Assembly (NCBI GenBank): GCA_027076405.1
Contig: JALTJN010000515.1
Span: 186,001 to 250,000, forward strand
Reading direction: 5' to 3'
Source of the DNA: Chromatiales bacterium
GTDB taxonomy: Bacteria > Pseudomonadota > Gammaproteobacteria > UBA6429
Length of the DNA stretch: 64,000 nt
A program made the position numbers and the translations under genes. How positions within the stretch are numbered: the stretch's first letter is position 1; each line of letters starts with the position of its first letter. Below, piece after piece: positions 45,326 through 58,900 of the stretch. The notes beneath the pieces were generated by a model. It saw only the letters and a list, made by a program, of their open reading frames with translations, was not told where the DNA came from and ran no database searches.

Positions 45326-46151
45326 GAGGATATTTATCTAGAAGCCAGTTTCCCAAGAACTCAAATAAAAAATCCCTGTCTCGTTGTAATGTAAAAGTAT
45401 GATCAACTTTACTAAACAACTCAACGTCAAGATGGTTAGAAAAATCAACAGATTTAAATGAATCACGAAATTGATTTCTATAATTATAATAATATAGTGA
45501 GCCACCTGTATAAATGTAAAGCAAATCAACCTTTCTGTTAGCTAACTCTTTTAGTTCTATTTCCAGTGACTTTTTATCAGGCAGCTCCCAGTATGAAACC
45601 TCATCCATGTGTGAAACATCTTCATTATGTGGCTTTTTATGGAAACGTTTTATAAGCATATTAAAAATGAATACAGGATTTAATAATTTAACAAGTTTAT
45701 GAGCATATCTTTTGTATAAATATTTGATAGTAGGATATGCATAAGCATCTAACATAACTGCGGAAATTATGCGTTTATCATTTACTGCAATGATATGAGA
45801 ATTCATTGCTCCGGTACACAAACCGATTGAGATAAATCTTTTTGTCTTATATCTGAGAGAAATAGTATCAATAGCAGCCTTTATCTCATTAATCGTTCTC
45901 TGCTCGTAATTTTCAGATGTCTTATAGCCCTCACTATCACCAACATTTGGCAAATCAAATCTGAATACAACAAAGCCCTGTTTTGCCATATTCCTTGCCA
46001 AGTCAACAGACATGCGATAAGGACCTATTCTGTGAATTAATCCAGAGTTCAGTATTAAAATAGCAGGTTGATTCTCATCTACAATATCCGGGAGAGTAAC
46101 AAGACCAACCATGTTGTTTTCATCACCAAATTGAATAATCTTCTCTATCAC
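45315..46151 (-). CDS. Alpha/beta hydrolase resembling exosortase A-associated hydrolase 1, Cys nucleophile
   Basis: A 278-residue alpha/beta hydrolase. The opening NSGLIHRIGPYRMSVDLAR and FRFDLPNVGDSEG match exosortase A system-associated hydrolase 1 (TIGR03100). The nucleophile elbow is GLCTG with Cys112 instead of Ser, and a candidate catalytic His lies in KVDHTFTLQRD. A Cys nucleophile would favour thioester or acyl-transfer chemistry. It overlaps the second hydrolase by 4 bases and the oxidoreductase by 11 bases, directly behind an NRPS that has no thioesterase domain. Release or transfer of the peptide is an attractive but unproven role. Confidence 0.82.
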   Translation of the reverse strand: MIEKIIQFGDENNMVGLVTLPDIVDENQPAILILNSGLIHRIGPYRMSVDLARNMAKQGFVVFRFDLPNVGDSEGYKTSENYEQRTINEIKAAIDTISLRYKTKRFISIGLCTGAMNSHIIAVNDKRIISAVMLDAYAYPTIKYLYKRYAHKLVKLLNPVFIFNMLIKRFHKKPHNEDVSHMDEVSYWELPDKKSLEIELKELANRKVDLLYIYTGGSLYYYNYRNQFRDSFKSVDFSNHLDVELFSKVDHTFTLQRDRDFLFEFLGNWLLDKYPHAN

Positions 46152-46936
46152 TTCTCGAATATCTCCACAATGACATTAACAATCTTGTTTGGTATTAATG
46201 TCTCTTCAATTCTTGTTAAATCAAGCCAATCGCCATCATCTTCTATAAGATGGTATTCCACATCATTATTATCGTTTATTAACATTACTGATAAATCTTT
46301 AGCTTCTTTGTTTTCTTCTGAAGATATAAAATGAATCTTTCTGCTATTAGCAATAATCTTATTATCAAATTTTGCTGTTTTAATGCTGTTTAATAATAAA
46401 TCAGGTAGAGTAAAACCAAGTAATTCTGTATAACCTTCAATTTCGACATTTTTTCGAGGTACTGGAAAACGATCCAGATCATCTAACATAACCTCATGCA
46501 TATTTTGTAATTCTTTTATATAACGATTCCCATCCAGTACAGGGTCCCATAAAATAACGTTTTCAATATTTTTTATATTCGACAAAGAGCTTAGTAATGC
46601 CCCCATTCTTAAAGATATTATAGATATGTTGTTAATACCTGATAATTCCCTTAATTCATCAACAGCAGTTGTTATATTATTTGTCCAGGTATCAAAAGTT
46701 GCTTCGGCAAGTGCGCCGGATGAGTCTCCTGTACAAAGGTAATCAAAGCGAAACACATGGCAACCAGCCTTTGCTAATTTATCTGATAAACTTTTAATTG
46801 AGCGGTGAGATCGAATATATTCCTGAAACGTTGGATAACAGATTAATATAGCTGACGGCTTAATACTTTGCGATATTGGTGCCTGATAAATACCAAATAA
46901 CGGTTTATCTTTTAAACCAAAATAAGTGGGGTCCAT
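46148..46936 (-). CDS. Alpha/beta hydrolase resembling exosortase A-associated hydrolase 2, altered nucleophile site
   Basis: A 262-residue protein of the alpha/beta hydrolase fold: ILICYPTFQEYIRSHRSI and FRFDYLCTGDSSG, as in exosortase A-associated hydrolase 2 (TIGR03101). The expected G-x-S-x-G elbow reads S-L-R-M-G (residues 108-112), with Arg110 at the nucleophile position, so it is unlikely to act as a classic serine hydrolase. It may be a partner or scaffold for the Cys hydrolase encoded next. It starts 14 bases after the NRPS stop and shares a 4-base overlap with the next gene. Confidence 0.8.
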   Translation of the reverse strand: MDPTYFGLKDKPLFGIYQAPISQSIKPSAILICYPTFQEYIRSHRSIKSLSDKLAKAGCHVFRFDYLCTGDSSGALAEATFDTWTNNITTAVDELRELSGINNISIISLRMGALLSSLSNIKNIENVILWDPVLDGNRYIKELQNMHEVMLDDLDRFPVPRKNVEIEGYTELLGFTLPDLLLNSIKTAKFDNKIIANSRKIHFISSEENKEAKDLSVMLINDNNDVEYHLIEDDGDWLDLTRIEETLIPNKIVNVIVEIFEK

Positions 46937-46950
46937 TTATATAATCTCAG

Positions 46951-49900
46951 TTATTTGGAGTTAGAAAATCTTGTTTTTATTACATTAGTTAATTTAGCAA
47001 AGAACGATCGAGCATCATCATGTTTATTACTATTTTTTATTATTGTTGATTCTGGGAATTGTGATGCAATTTGTTCTAATGTATCCATAACCATTGCTCG
47101 TAATTCCATTTTTATTCCTAACTCTTCTCTTATTTTAGATATTACCTGAACAGACAGTAATGAATGCCCACCTATCTCAAAAAAATTGTCATGAATACTC
47201 ACTTTATCAATTTTAAGGACATTTCTCCATATTTCTGATAATAATATTTCATTTTCTGTATTTGGCTCAACATAATTATCTTCTACACTATCTAATTTAA
47301 AAGGCACAGGTAATGATAATCGATCTATCTTTCCATTTGGTGTTAAAGGTAGCTCATTAAGTTCCACAAAATGTTGTGGAATCATGTAATAAGGAAGTTT
47401 AGAACGTAAATATTTTCTCAATGTAGTCACTGAAATAGAATTGTAGTCATGAGCAATATAATAAGCAACTAAACGAGCATCTCCGTCGTTATCATCCCTA
47501 GCAACAACAATAGCTTGATTTATATCATCTACTTCCTTAAGCACATTCTCAATTTCACCAAGCTCGATTCGATAACCACGTATTTTTATTTGATTATCCA
47601 GACGATTAAGATACTCGATATTACCGTCAGACCTATATCTCACAAGATCGCCTGTCCGATATAACCGTAAAAGTTTACCTGTAATTTTATCGTTTTGAAT
47701 ATATCGTTCCCGGGTAAGTGTGTCACGATTTAAATATCCACGAGTAACACCTTCACCACTAATGTACATCTCTCCGGCAATACCAATTGGCTGAGGTTGA
47801 AAATTTGAATCTAAAATATGGATCTGAGTATTGTGGATCGGTTTACCAATTAAAATTTCCTGATTACTGTCTTGCACTTGATAAACTGTAGACCAGACTG
47901 TTGTCTCGGTTGGACCATACATATTCCATACACTACTTGCATGTAACACAAGTTCGGCAGCGAGATCTTTAGGCATGGCTTCACCACCACATAATACCTT
48001 CAATTTCATCTCCGGATTCCAATCGGCAGATAACATTAGGCGCCATGTAGAAGGAGTTGCTTGCATTATTGTCACATTTTCATTTTGAATATTTGTCAGG
48101 AGTGCAGCTCCGTCAGAAGCGGTAAAACGATCAACCAGAATAATTCGAGCACCTACCGCTATAGGTAAGAATAACTCCAATACAGCAATATCAAATGATA
48201 ATGTGGTGACAGCCATGAGAACATCATTTTGATTAATGCCTGGTGCGATAGCCATACTTTCAAGAAAATTGGAAACTGATGAATGAGGAACCTGAACACC
48301 TTTAGGTTTACCTGTTGATCCTGAAGTATATATAACATATGCAATATCTTGAGGTGTTAATATTATTTCAGGGGAGATTTCATCGTACTCAGATATATTT
48401 GAGTAAAATGATTCTAAAAAGATATAGCTACTGTTTGTTTCAGGCAAATTGTCTTCAAGATTTCTTTCTGTAACTAAACTTGATACTTTTGCATCATTTA
48501 GAATAAAATCAATCCGTTCTTTAGGGTAATCAGGATCCAATGGTAAATAAGCTGCACCAGATTTAAGAATACCTAACATAGCGATCAACATATTAGGTGA
48601 ACGATCAACATATAAGGCAACCAGTTGATTGTTCTGAATTCCTGATTTAATTAAATAATTTGCAAATTGATTAGACTGTTTATTAAGTTCATCGTAGCTT
48701 AATGATTGTTCCATATATGAAATTGCTATTTTTTCAGACGAACTTTTAGCTTGCTTATCAACAATGTGATGTATAAAGTTAAATTCGAATTCCTTGTCTG
48801 TTGAATTCCACTTTTCTATTAATTTAGATTCATATTCAGTAATAATATTTAAGCTGCATAACTTCTCATCAGGATTAGTAGTAACACTTATAAGAAGCTC
48901 TTCTATATGTCCTAATAGCCTCTCAACCTGAACAGAATCAAACCTTGCAGCATCAAATCCAATGTCTATTTGTATCTGTTTATCTGGCTGAATAATAATA
49001 TTTAAAGGGAAGTTAGTCTTTTCAAACAAACTAACATCAAACATTTGTAACTCAGAATGCATACTTTCTTCAGAAGGATAGTTTTCAAAAACAAACAAGC
49101 TTTCAAATAGAGGAACACTCTGGGCTACATCACTCCAGCTATGAATATCAACCAATGAGCTATACTCATAATCTCGCATTTCTAATTGGAGATCTTGTAT
49201 CCTTTTTGCCAGATTTAAGAATGTATGTTCACTATTTATTTTAATATGCATTGGCAAGGTATTTATAAAAATACCTATCATTTCTTCAATACCATTAATT
49301 TGAGGCGGCCGTCCCGCTACTGTCGTGCCAAATACAATATTTTCCTCACCGCAATAACGATTTAATATTATTGCCCATGCAGCCTGAAAAATGCTATTTA
49401 GTGTTATGTTATTTTTTTGTGATAATAATTGTAATTTTTCAGTAAGCTCTTCTGATATTTCAAGTTGTGTTTCACTAAAGATTTCTTCTTCTTTTGCTTT
49501 ATTGAACTCAATTGCTGAAAGAGAGTTCGGTACAGAGTAACCAGATAAACGTTTTTCCCAGAAAGACTTAGCTTTTTCCTTATCTTGTTGAAAAATCCAG
49601 GCAATATAATTTCTATAAGGTCTTGTCGGCTGAATATGAACTGCTGTATTTGCGCACATCATTTCATATGCTGTAAAGACTTCATTTAGCAATAACGGTA
49701 CCGACCAACCATCCAGAAGTAAATGGTGGTAACTCCAGATAAACTTGAAAGTATTATAATGTAATTTAAGAAGTTTAATTCGCATTAAAGGTGCTGAATC
49801 AAGCTCAAATAATAATGACTTATCTTCTGATAATATTAAATTCAGTTTATCATCCTGATCATCTGAATTATATGCAGACATATCATGGTAACTAAATGAT

Positions 49901-52900
49901 ATCTCACGTTGAGAATAAACCACCTGTAAATTTGTTTTCAGCCCATCCCAAAAAAAACCTGTTCGTAAAATTGGGTTACGATCAACAACATATTGCCAGG
50001 CATCTTTAAATATTTCAGCATCAATATTAGCTTTAAACAAACATTGATACTGTTCAAAATAATAACCGGAGTCAGGTTCGAGCAATGAATGATATAGCAT
50101 ACCTTCCTGCATAGGAGATAACGGGTATATATCTTCAATGAGATTAATGTCTGAATCAGACTCTAGTACTAGTGATGCAAGATGATCAAGCTGTTTTATA
50201 TCAAGTCCAGACAAGGGAAAATCTGATGGTGTTATACCGCCTGATTCAGGCAGCATACAATGCTCTATGATAGACTGTAAATTCTTAATAAATGAACGAG
50301 CAAGTTTATCAATGGTTTTATTTTTGTATATGTTTCTACTAAATGACCATTCAACACTTAACTTGTCATCTACAATAAACGCATTTATCTCAAGTAAATG
50401 TTTTCTATTGCCAAGCAAATCACAAGTCCTGCCGCCAGATTCTGGTGCAAGTTGAAACAAACTATTTTCAGAAAACAATTGATCATATTGCCCTAAATAA
50501 TTAAACAAAACTTGAGGTTCAGGAATATTGCGTAATTCAGTACTGACATCTTTATTAGATAAATATCGTAATATCCCATATCCTACACCGTGATTGGGAA
50601 TTGCACGTAACTGCTCCTTTATCGACATAAAAGATTTTGCGATAGAGGCAGGTTCCTCTAATTTTAATACAACCGGATATAATGCTGTAAACCAGCCTAT
50701 AGTACGCGATATGTCCAGATGCTCTCCTAACTCTTCACGACCATGACCTTCCATATGTAGATAAAGTTCATTATTGCCAGCCCAGGCAGAGAATGTTTGA
50801 GTAAGGGCTGTTAGCAATACATCGTTAATTTGAGTATTGTAGACAGAAGGAACATCCTTAAGTAACGAGTTAGTCTCCTCTTTTGTTAATGATACAGAGA
50901 TAATATTCTCGGAGTCACGCGTATTTCCATCCTTCTTATTGAAGTCTATCGGTAATGTTAACAATTCACTTTTTGATTCAGTCCAATAATCACTTTCACT
51001 GATTAAAGTATCAGACTGAGAATAAATATTTTGTAATTCAGCCCATTTCTTAAATGACAAGGTTTTATCAGGAAGAGAAGGTTTATCTCCAGCAATAACT
51101 TGATTATATACAGTTTCCAAGTCATCAAGAAAAATACGCCATGAAACCCCATCAATAACAAGATGATGAATCGCTATTAATAATCGTCGTGGCACTTTTT
51201 GTCCTAAATCAAACAGTACGGTTTTAACTAAAGTGCCCGTTTCAAGGTTTAACTGTGACTGATACTCGGTACATTTAAGTTCAAGAATTTCTGTTATTGT
51301 ATCGCCATCGAAATGAGATAAATCAACTTCATCAAGGTTTACACTAACGGTTGTATTATTATGCTGTGTCCAGACACCATTTATATTATTATAGGACATG
51401 CGTAATGCATCATGATGTTCAAGAAGAAAAACCAGACTCTTATGTAAATCTTCTTTATTAATATCGTTAGGTAATTCCAGTAAATAGGATTGATTCCAGT
51501 GATGTTGACTTTCGATATTTTGTTCGAAAAACCACTTCTGAATTGGTGTTAGAAATACATCACCTGAGACTAGCCCCTGTTCTGCCTGACTGGACGATTC
51601 TTTATTAGCTATTGCAGCCAAATCTGCAATAGTTGGATGCTTAAATAATAATTTAGGTGTTAAATGAATATCATACTGATTCGCCCGCGAAATAATCTGT
51701 ATACTTAGTATAGAATCACCGCCTAAATCAAAAAAGTTGTCATATATACCAACTTTATCCAGTCGTAAAACGGCACACCATATTTCAGACAAAATTTTCT
51801 CGGAACTATTCCGAGCCAGAATAGCATCTTTATTTATAATAAGTTGTTTAGTATCTGGTTTCGGTAAGTTTTTGACATCAACCTTTCCGTTAACTGTAAT
51901 TGGGAGTTTATCTATTTGTATGTAATAAGTCGGAACCATATAATCTGGAAGAAAATCTTTTAAAGCATCCCGTAAATTTGAGCTAGAAGGCATCATTTTA
52001 TTGTCTGGAATAATATAAGCGACGAGTTTTTTTGCGCCCGGGTCATCTTCACGAGCAATAACAATCGCATGTTTAATCCCGGATTGTTTAGATAAAACAG
52101 TTTCAATCTCACCAAGCTCAATTCGATAACCGTGAATTTTAACCTGATGATCCATTCTTCCCAGAAAAGAAATACTTCCATCTGTCAGAGAGCGAACAAG
52201 ATCACCTGTTTTGTATAGACGCTGTACGATGCCATCAGTAAAAGAATGTTCGACAAATAAAGAAGCTGTCAATTCAGAATTATTTATATAACCACGAGCT
52301 AAGCCTGTTCCTGCTACATATAGTTCACCAGGAACACCATCAGGCAATAGATTTTTATTGCTATCTAATATGTAGGTTTGGATATTATCAATTGGAAAAC
52401 CAATACTAGGAAGAGTATTTTGTGATTTTATAAGATTTACTTCAATAGCAGTTGAAACAACGGCATTTTCTGTAGGGCCATAATGATTAACCAGTTTAAA
52501 TGGGATATTACTTGCATTCGTTTTATGTAGTTTATCTCCACCCGTTAATAAATACCGTAAACTAATATCCTCTGGTAAATTCTCTAACAAAATAGCTTCA
52601 ACCATCGGAGTAGGCATAAAGCACATTGTAATATGATTAGTAGCAATCCAATTTAGTAAATCTGGTGGAGATAATCTTGTGCCGTCTTCCGGAACATATA
52701 AAGTCGCGCCGGAAGAAAGGTATGGCCAGATTTCCCAAACTGAAGCATCAAAACCTAAACCTGCCAATAAACTTGCTCGGTCTGATGAAGTTACTTTGTA
52801 TGTATGCTTATGCCAATTAATTAAATTATGCAAACTCTTGTGTGTAATTTCAACACCCTTAGGAACACCGGTTGAACCTGATGTATAAATTACATAGGCT

Positions 52901-55900
52901 AAGTCATCTGAAGATATTTCAGAAGTAATGTCTGGCGAGGGTTTATCTAATGAATCCCACATTTCATCTACAATAATCTTTTTTGTACCATCGCACAATT
53001 TAACATCAGATAAAACGTTTTCAGTTATTAAAAGAGGTACATCTGCATCATTTACAATATAATTTATGCGTTCATCCGGTGTTTTAGGATCTAAAGGTAA
53101 ATATGCTGCACCAGTTTTCAAAATTGCGAGTAAAACAACAGGTAATTTACAAGAACGATTTAGATATACAGCAACAATATGACCTGAAGCGATACCATTA
53201 TCTTTAAAAATAGCAGCTAATGAATTTGCTCTTCTGTTGAGCTCACTATAAGTTATTTTGTATTCATGTTCTCTTATGGCAACCGCGGATTGAAATTTAT
53301 TTGCAGTTATTTCAACAAGAGTATGTACACAAGAATTTTCATCAAACTCACGATTAGTGTTATTTCTCTCAAACAATATATTTGATTTTTCACTTTCACT
53401 TAAAAGAGAAATATCCTTAACTTTCTGTATAGGGTTACAAGCAATATTATCAAGAATATTTTTAAAATTAAGCAACATCCTTTCAACCATTTCTTTACTG
53501 TATTTTGAAGTATCGTATATACAGTTAAGAAGCATTTCATCATAAACTTCTACGCCTATTGATAGAGGGTAATTAGTTTCTTCATGCGTAGTGATATTAT
53601 CTATATTAAAACTTAATTCGCTTATAAAATCGTCGACTACCGGATAGTTTTCAAAGACGAGGATACTCTCAAATAAGGATTGACCTGGTTCTAAATCACT
53701 CCATTTTTGTATATTAGCCAAAGGGCTGAATTCAAATTCTCTTGACTCCAGCTCTTGTGACTGAATTGCTTTAAACCAGTCAAAAACATTAATGTTGTCT
53801 GATATTTTAATTCGAACAGGTAACGTATTAATAAACAACCCTACAATATCCCCAACACCGGGTAATTGTGAAGGACGACCTGATACAGTACTTCCAAAAA
53901 CAATATCATCTTCTCGACTATACTTACTTAACAATAAAGCCCAACTTCCCTGAATTATTGTATTGAGAGTAATATGATTATTTCGTGCCAAATCCTGAAG
54001 TTCAGAAGTGGCAAACTCGGTTAAATTAACGCTAGCTTTATCATATGGCAGGATATTACAATTACGAGCCTGAATATCCTCACCTAGATCAATTGATATA
54101 GGAGATTGAAAACCGGAAAGATATTTTTTCCAGTAATTTTCAACTACTGACATGTCCTGTTGCTGTATCCATGAAATATAATTCTGATATGGTGGAGTTG
54201 GTTTTAACTCAAAAGAATGAATACCAGTACAGAGCTGTTTATATGCATTATATACCTGATTAAAAACCAGCGGCCCAGACCATCCATCTAAAAGCAAGTG
54301 ATGAAAATTCCAGACAAAAATATATTCTTTATCTGATATTTTAATTAAAGCCATATCCATTAACGGAGCCTGATTAAAATCAAAGCCTTTAACACGTCGA
54401 TGAAACAAAAACTGACTTAACTTATCAGAATGCATATCTCGTGAGACATTACTCCAGTCTTCATCAATCCATTTAAGGTTGACATGTTTTCTAACTACCT
54501 GTAGCGGTTGAATGTCCGCAGACCACATTACAAGTGTTCTTAAAATCGGGTTGTTATCTATAACTCGCTGCCATGATGCCTTAAATACATCAGGTTCAAA
54601 AACACCGGTATATGTACAAGTATACTGTTCAAAATATGCCGTTGAATCAGTTTCTGATATTGAATGAAAAAGCATACCTTCCTGCATTGATGATAATGGA
54701 TATATTGCATCAATATTATCTTCTCTTTCACTATCAGTTGTTGGAGCATCTAATAATTTTAACGTTGAAATAATATCATCAAGTTCATACTGCTTTAAAG
54801 TAAGCTCAGGGAAATCTGAGATCGAGTATCCTCCGGCATCATCAGTCTGGCAATGCTTAATTAATAAGCGAAGAGTGCAAATAAAGTTATCTGCCAGTAC
54901 TTGAATTGTTTGTTCTTTATGAACATTACTGCTGTACAACCATTCTAGTATTAAACGATCATTAACAATCATTGAATCAATTTCAAGCAAATGACTTCTT
55001 GCGCCTGACAAATCATGATCATCACCACATTTTTCATTTGTCATAATAAACAATGATTCACTATCTGGATTTGATGTAAACTGACCAAGATAATTATATA
55101 AGATGTTTTCTTTGTTTCGTTGCTTCAACTTTTCAGCAATACCTGAATCATTAGAAAGGTATCGCAAAATACCAAATCCTATACCATGATGAGGTACTTG
55201 TCTTAATTGATCTTTGACGGTTCTTATTGCATCTCTGGGATTTTTAGAGTCGAGAGTAATGGATATTGGAAAATAAGATGTAAACCAGCCAACAGTTCTC
55301 GACAAGTCTACATTATCACTGATATATTCACGCCCATGCCCTTCCATACCTAAAGATAAGGAGTCATAGCCTGTCCATTCATTAATGGTTAAAGTAAGCG
55401 CCGTTAGTAAAATATCATCAATTTTAGTATTATATACTTGTGGTATTTCTTTGAGCAGAACTTGAGTTTCATTTTCACTCAATGAAACCAACACAGAACA
55501 TTGAGATAACTCACTATTATTATACCCATTAAAGTCTACAGGTATGTCAAAAATATTTTCATGAGGCAAAGATAACCAGTAATCAATCTCTCTTTTTAGT
55601 TCATCAGATTTAGAATACTCGTATAGAATTCTTGACCATTCTTTATAAGAGGTCGTTTTCGCTGGCAAGTTTATTTCGACATTCGACTTAAAAGATTTGT
55701 AAATTTTCGTGAGATCTTCAACGATAGGTCCCCACGAAACCGTATCAACGACAAGGTGATGAATGGCTATACAAAGTTTATTTAAAGAACTATCACTTCC
55801 CGTTTCAACATAAGCACAGCAAATGAGTCTACCTTCATTTATATCTAATGATGACTGAACTTGTGTGCAAATATCGTTAAGCCTGAAATCCTTTTCACAA

Positions 55901-58900
55901 TCAACAATTCCAGATAAATCGTAGCTTGTGATTAATGGTGTATTCACTGATGTTGGTAATATTTGAGTCCAGATGTTATCTGTCTGCTGAAAACGCATAC
56001 GTAACGCATCATGATGTAGTAATAAATATTCAAAAGACTTGCTTAGAATATTAATATCAAGATCTTTGGGAACCTTTAATAAGGCAGCCTGATTCCAGTG
56101 ATTAGGGCTAGGTAGATCTCGTTCTAACAACCAGTGCTGAATAGGAATTAAAGCAATATCTCCAGAAACTATACCCTGCTCAGTTTGAATACTTTTTTCT
56201 GTTTCAGCAACTCTGGCTAACTCGGCTATGGTTAAATTTTGAAATATTTGTTTTGGGGTTAAATTAATCCCTGCATCCTTAGTCCTGGCAATAATTTGAA
56301 TACTTAATATTGAATCTCCGCCAATCTCAAAAAAATTATCATTAATACTGACTGATTCAAGGCCTAAAACTGAACACCATATATCAACAAGTTTTTTCTC
56401 AACTTCATTCCCGGCCTCAGCATGGTTAGATGAGGAAATAGATTTGTTTGAATTTAAATCAGGCAGTGCTTTTAAATCAACTTTACCATTAGGTGACAAG
56501 GGTATTTTATCAATAAAAACAAACATCTGAGGAATCATATATTCCGGCAAAGACTGTTTCAGTAAGCCTCTAATTGTATTTATTTCAATTGGTGATAAAT
56601 CATCAGTAACAATATAAGCGACAAGTTGTTTCGTTATTAAGCCATTATTATTTTTTGCAATGCTATCTCTGGCTAAAACAACAACTTCACTAATGCGATT
56701 AACTTTTAATATCGCAGATTCAATTTCACCCAACTCAATTCGATAACCACGAATTTTTACCTGATGATCTGTTCGACCACAGAAAAGTATATTTCCATCT
56801 TTAGTATATTTAGCAAGATCTCCCGTTTTATATATTCGATCATTATTTATATCAGTATGTGGGTTAGTAATATATTTTTCATTCGTTAAATCGTTACGAT
56901 GTAGATACCCTCGCGTTATTCCTTTACCACCTATATATATTTCTCCTTCAATACCAATTGGTACCGGATTCATATATTTATCTAATATATATATTCTGAC
57001 ATTTGGAATTGGTTTACCGATAGGGACTTGTCTATGCGTGTCATCTTTAGTTATTTTATATGCGGTACTCCAGACACTACCTTCTGTAGGGCCATATTCA
57101 TTAAATAACAAAACATCAGGTAAAACAGTATTATGCTGCTTCACAAGTTCAGATGAACACGATTCGCCTGCAACGATCACAGTATTCAAATGCGCTAATT
57201 GTTCAGGTTTTGCAATCGATAACAACAAGCTATATATCGATGGCAGACTTAAAATATGGGAAATTTTAGATTCCCCAAGTAATTTTGCAACCAGTGTTAA
57301 ATCTTTCTCAACCCCCTGCTCTGGTAGATGTAATTGTCCACCATCACAAAGTGTCCAAAATATACCTGCTACAGAGCTATCAAAAGCAAAAGACGACAAC
57401 AGGAGGAAACGCTCAATTCTATTATCGTAATATTCTATTCTGGCTAAAGTAGAATGAACTAAATTTTGATGGCTAACCATAACGCCTTTTGGCTTACCAG
57501 TTGAACCTGACGTATATATTATATATGCAAGATTTTTGGGGGTTGTTTCCGGTGTAACATTCGAATCTGGCTGTTCTTTGATTATATTATTATCACGGTC
57601 AACACAAACAATATTTGTATTATGTAAAGGCAATACATTCAGTAAATCTTCTCGAGTGATCAGTATGCTTGCACCACTATCATCAAGCATATATAACAAC
57701 CGTTCTTGCGGATAAGAAGGATCGAGTGGTAAATAAGCTCCACCTGCTTTTAAAACAGCTAGAATTGAAATAAACATTTCAAACGAGCGCTCTAAACATA
57801 TACCAACTAAGTCATCTGGTTTTATGCCTTTATTTATTAGATGATGAGCAAGTTGATTTGCCTTTGCATTCAGTTCTGCATAAGTTAGTGAATTTTCTGC
57901 ATGGTATATAGCGATTGAATCAGATTGCTTACTAACTGTCTGCTCAAAGAGTTCATAAACACATTGATTGTCATTATGGTTACTGTTACTAGCCGTTTTA
58001 TTCCAGTCATAAATTAATTGTAAATGTTCGCGTTCCGAGATCAAATGTAACTGACTTATTCTTGATTTAGGATTTGCTACCATACTTTCTAATAAAGTTA
58101 GATAATGCTTTTGCATTCTATTTATGGTATCAACTTCAAAAAGGTCTTTACAATATTCAAAATATCCATATATACCATTATTTGAATCATGTAGATTTAG
58201 TGTGATATCAAAAACACTAGTGTCATTATCAAGTACTTCAAGCTCTATATCTGCATTACCTATTCTTTCTGGCAAATCAGGCGTATTCTGAAAAGCAAAC
58301 ATAACTTGAAAAATCGGGTTATGGCTTAAATCCCGTTCAGGTTGTAATTCATCGACTATAAGGTCAAATGGAACATCCTGATTATTATAAGCATTTGATG
58401 AGGAACTACGTACTCGTTTTAAAAGTTCTTCTACGCTAGGGTCAAAATTCAGCGATGTTCTTAATACCAGACTATTTACAAAAAAACCTATTAACTCCTC
58501 AGTTTGCTGGTGGTTTCGATTTGCTACTGGCATACCAACCAGAATATCCGTTTCATCAGTATAGCGATTTAATAAAATCTTAAATGCAGCCAGCATTACC
58601 ATTGATAACGTACAATCGTTTTTAAGAGCAAGTACTCTAAGAGATTCCGTTAAGGATTCAGATAGATTTATTTTAAATAAACTACCTGCATAGCTTTGAT
58701 TGGCTGGTCTTGGTTTATCAATAGGTAATTCAAGAACAGGTAAAGAACCCGAAAGCGTATTTTTCCAATATTCAAGTTGCTTCTGTATTACAGAACTTTT
58801 TAAATTGTTTCTCTGCCAAAGTGCAAAATCAGCATATTGTATTTCAAGTAGAGGTAATGGGTTCGATTCATTTTTTAAAAAAGCCTCATACAATACTTTA

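Noticed and set aside
46951..47160. Hidden thioesterase at the C-terminus of the synthetase
   Set aside because: Only about 70 residues follow the last carrier serine, and no G-x-S-x-G motif is present.
57038..57430. 130-residue plus-strand frame inside the NRPS gene
   Set aside because: It is antisense to a conserved adenylation domain and shows no protein family features.
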